Part shown: positions 12,977 through 13,578 of the stretch, piece by piece
How the letters are laid out: each line of letters opens with the position of its first letter
How positions within the stretch are numbered: position 1 is the first letter of the stretch
Assembly (NCBI GenBank): GCA_946613765.1
Contig: CAMOFW010000014.1
Span: 1 to 13,578 of the forward strand
DNA: 13,578 nt
Source: an uncultured Mycoplasmatota bacterium
GTDB taxonomy: Bacteria; Bacillota_I; Bacilli_A; RF39; UBA660
Direction of reading: 5' to 3'
The notes under the pieces: model-generated
The model's input: only the letters and a program-made list of their open reading frames with translations
The model's database searches: none
What the model was told of the DNA's origin: nothing
Translations under genes and position numbers: made by a program

Positions 12977-13578
12977 TTATCCATTAATAAAATAGTTTTT
13001 CTTAAAGTAATAGAATGAACCAACTAATGCTGTAATTCCAACAAACCAAGCTATCGCTATAGCTGTTGTTCCAGTTTTAACATTCTCACCAACATTAGAA
13101 CTATTCTTAACACCATAATTATTTGTTCCAGAGACATCAGCACCAAAAGATTTTGATTCTAAATTGTCCACAGTAGGCATTGGAAGCGAACAACCACCGC
13201 CAGTTTCATCATATAAATTAGTTCTAATAATTGTTTTTTCTATTCCATCAATTTCATACTTACATTGAGCACCTATTAAAGATGCATTTTGACATGATTT
13301 TATAAATATCCATTTTTTTGATATTGCATTACATCTATAGTCATCAATTGGCTCATCGAAAGAATTAGATAATGTTTTACAACCACCACCAGTTTCATCA
13401 TATAAATCACTACGAAGATATATATTGCCATCATATGATGTACATTTAGCATCACTAACGGTTTTTGGCTGACATTTCTCTATCTTTACCCAAGTACCAG
13501 TAGTACCCTTAGGATGATAACATCTATCCCCTTTGATTCTATCACTATAAACAGCCTCACCAGTCGTTCCACCAGTCG
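12977..13578 (-). CDS. Cysteine-repeat surface protein, C-terminal part (5' end beyond the window)
   Basis: The frame is open from the window edge to a TAA at 12977, giving 199 visible residues; an internal Met at 13180 is not the real start because the repeats continue upstream in frame. Two modules of about 60 residues are seen, each with four Cys: C19, C35, C45, C66 and C82, C95, C105, C129. Each shares RC, W(V/I)xI, CQ and the identical LYDETGGGC. A Ser/Asn/Gly linker follows (about 134-165), then NVKTGTT, a hydrophobic segment near 170-190 and the tail KKNYFING. This motif-membrane-basic tail order is like a sortase sorting signal, but NVKTG is not a standard motif; a plain membrane anchor is the alternative. 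The Cys pattern predicts disulfides in a secreted domain. I do not recognise the family. The BofA-like gene follows 30 bases later. Confidence 0.75.
   Translation of the reverse strand, partial: TGGTTGEAVYSDRIKGDRCYHPKGTTGTWVKIEKCQPKTVSDAKCTSYDGNIYLRSDLYDETGGGCKTLSNSFDEPIDDYRCNAISKKWIFIKSCQNASLIGAQCKYEIDGIEKTIIRTNLYDETGGGCSLPMPTVDNLESKSFGADVSGTNNYGVKNSSNVGENVKTGTTAIAIAWFVGITALVGSFYYFKKNYFING
13190..13407 (-). repeat. Near-identical 29-base direct repeats in the cysteine-repeat gene
   Basis: The segments 13190-13218 and 13379-13407 differ at one base and encode LYDETGGGC. They lie 189 bases (63 codons) apart and mark the period of the protein repeat. The conservation at DNA level, including third positions, suggests recent duplication or gene conversion. 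Confidence 0.8.

Overview
The window is very AT-rich DNA from a low-GC Gram-positive bacterium. The Shine-Dalgarno sites are strong (AGGAGG-type), the promoters follow the sigma-70/SigA consensus, and the cell-wall genes (undecaprenyl diphosphate synthase, glutamate racemase, sortase) point to a walled Bacilli-like organism. A BofA-family protein and the sortase-anchored surface proteins would suit a gut-associated Bacilli/Erysipelotrichia/RF39-type lineage. That placement is inference from composition and gene content, not from a marker gene. Trp is encoded by TGG, every visible gene ends in TAA or TAG, and all frames are intact under the standard bacterial code. No stretch over 300 bases lacks a gene; the longest gap is about 280 bases (9352-9632).

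Layout, all on the minus strand except one gene. (1) 1-2508 is a cell-wall/housekeeping block. A C26-type glutamine-amidotransferase-like hydrolase leads into murI (unit 1). uppS, with its own promoter, overlaps a calcineurin-like metallophosphoesterase that runs off the window (unit 2). (2) 2550-9410 is a self-contained surface cassette: consensus promoter, class B sortase, then a 2008-residue adhesin (signal peptide, von Willebrand A domain, two pilin-like domains, eleven Cna_B repeats, LPPQTG anchor), closed by a rho-independent terminator. The sortase stop and adhesin start are one base apart, with the adhesin ribosome site inside the sortase gene. (3) 9514-11706 is gpmA followed by an unrecognised 441-residue protein that starts with TTG and seems to consist of four related beta-rich modules. 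It ends in a terminator that isolates it from the sortase operon. (4) 11766-12696 is the only plus-strand gene, a CDP-alcohol phosphatidyltransferase, divergent from gpmA. (5) 12669-13578 is a bidirectional terminator, a BofA-family membrane protein, and the C-terminal part of a secreted protein with four-cysteine repeats and an atypical sorting-like tail.

Together the genes concern envelope building (Glu to D-Glu, C55 carrier, phospholipid headgroup chemistry) and surface display. The most distinctive object is the sortase/giant-adhesin cassette. The most novel-looking genes are the 441-residue four-module protein and the cysteine-repeat surface protein. I did not find a CRISPR array, rRNA, tRNA, transposase, riboswitch or defence system.
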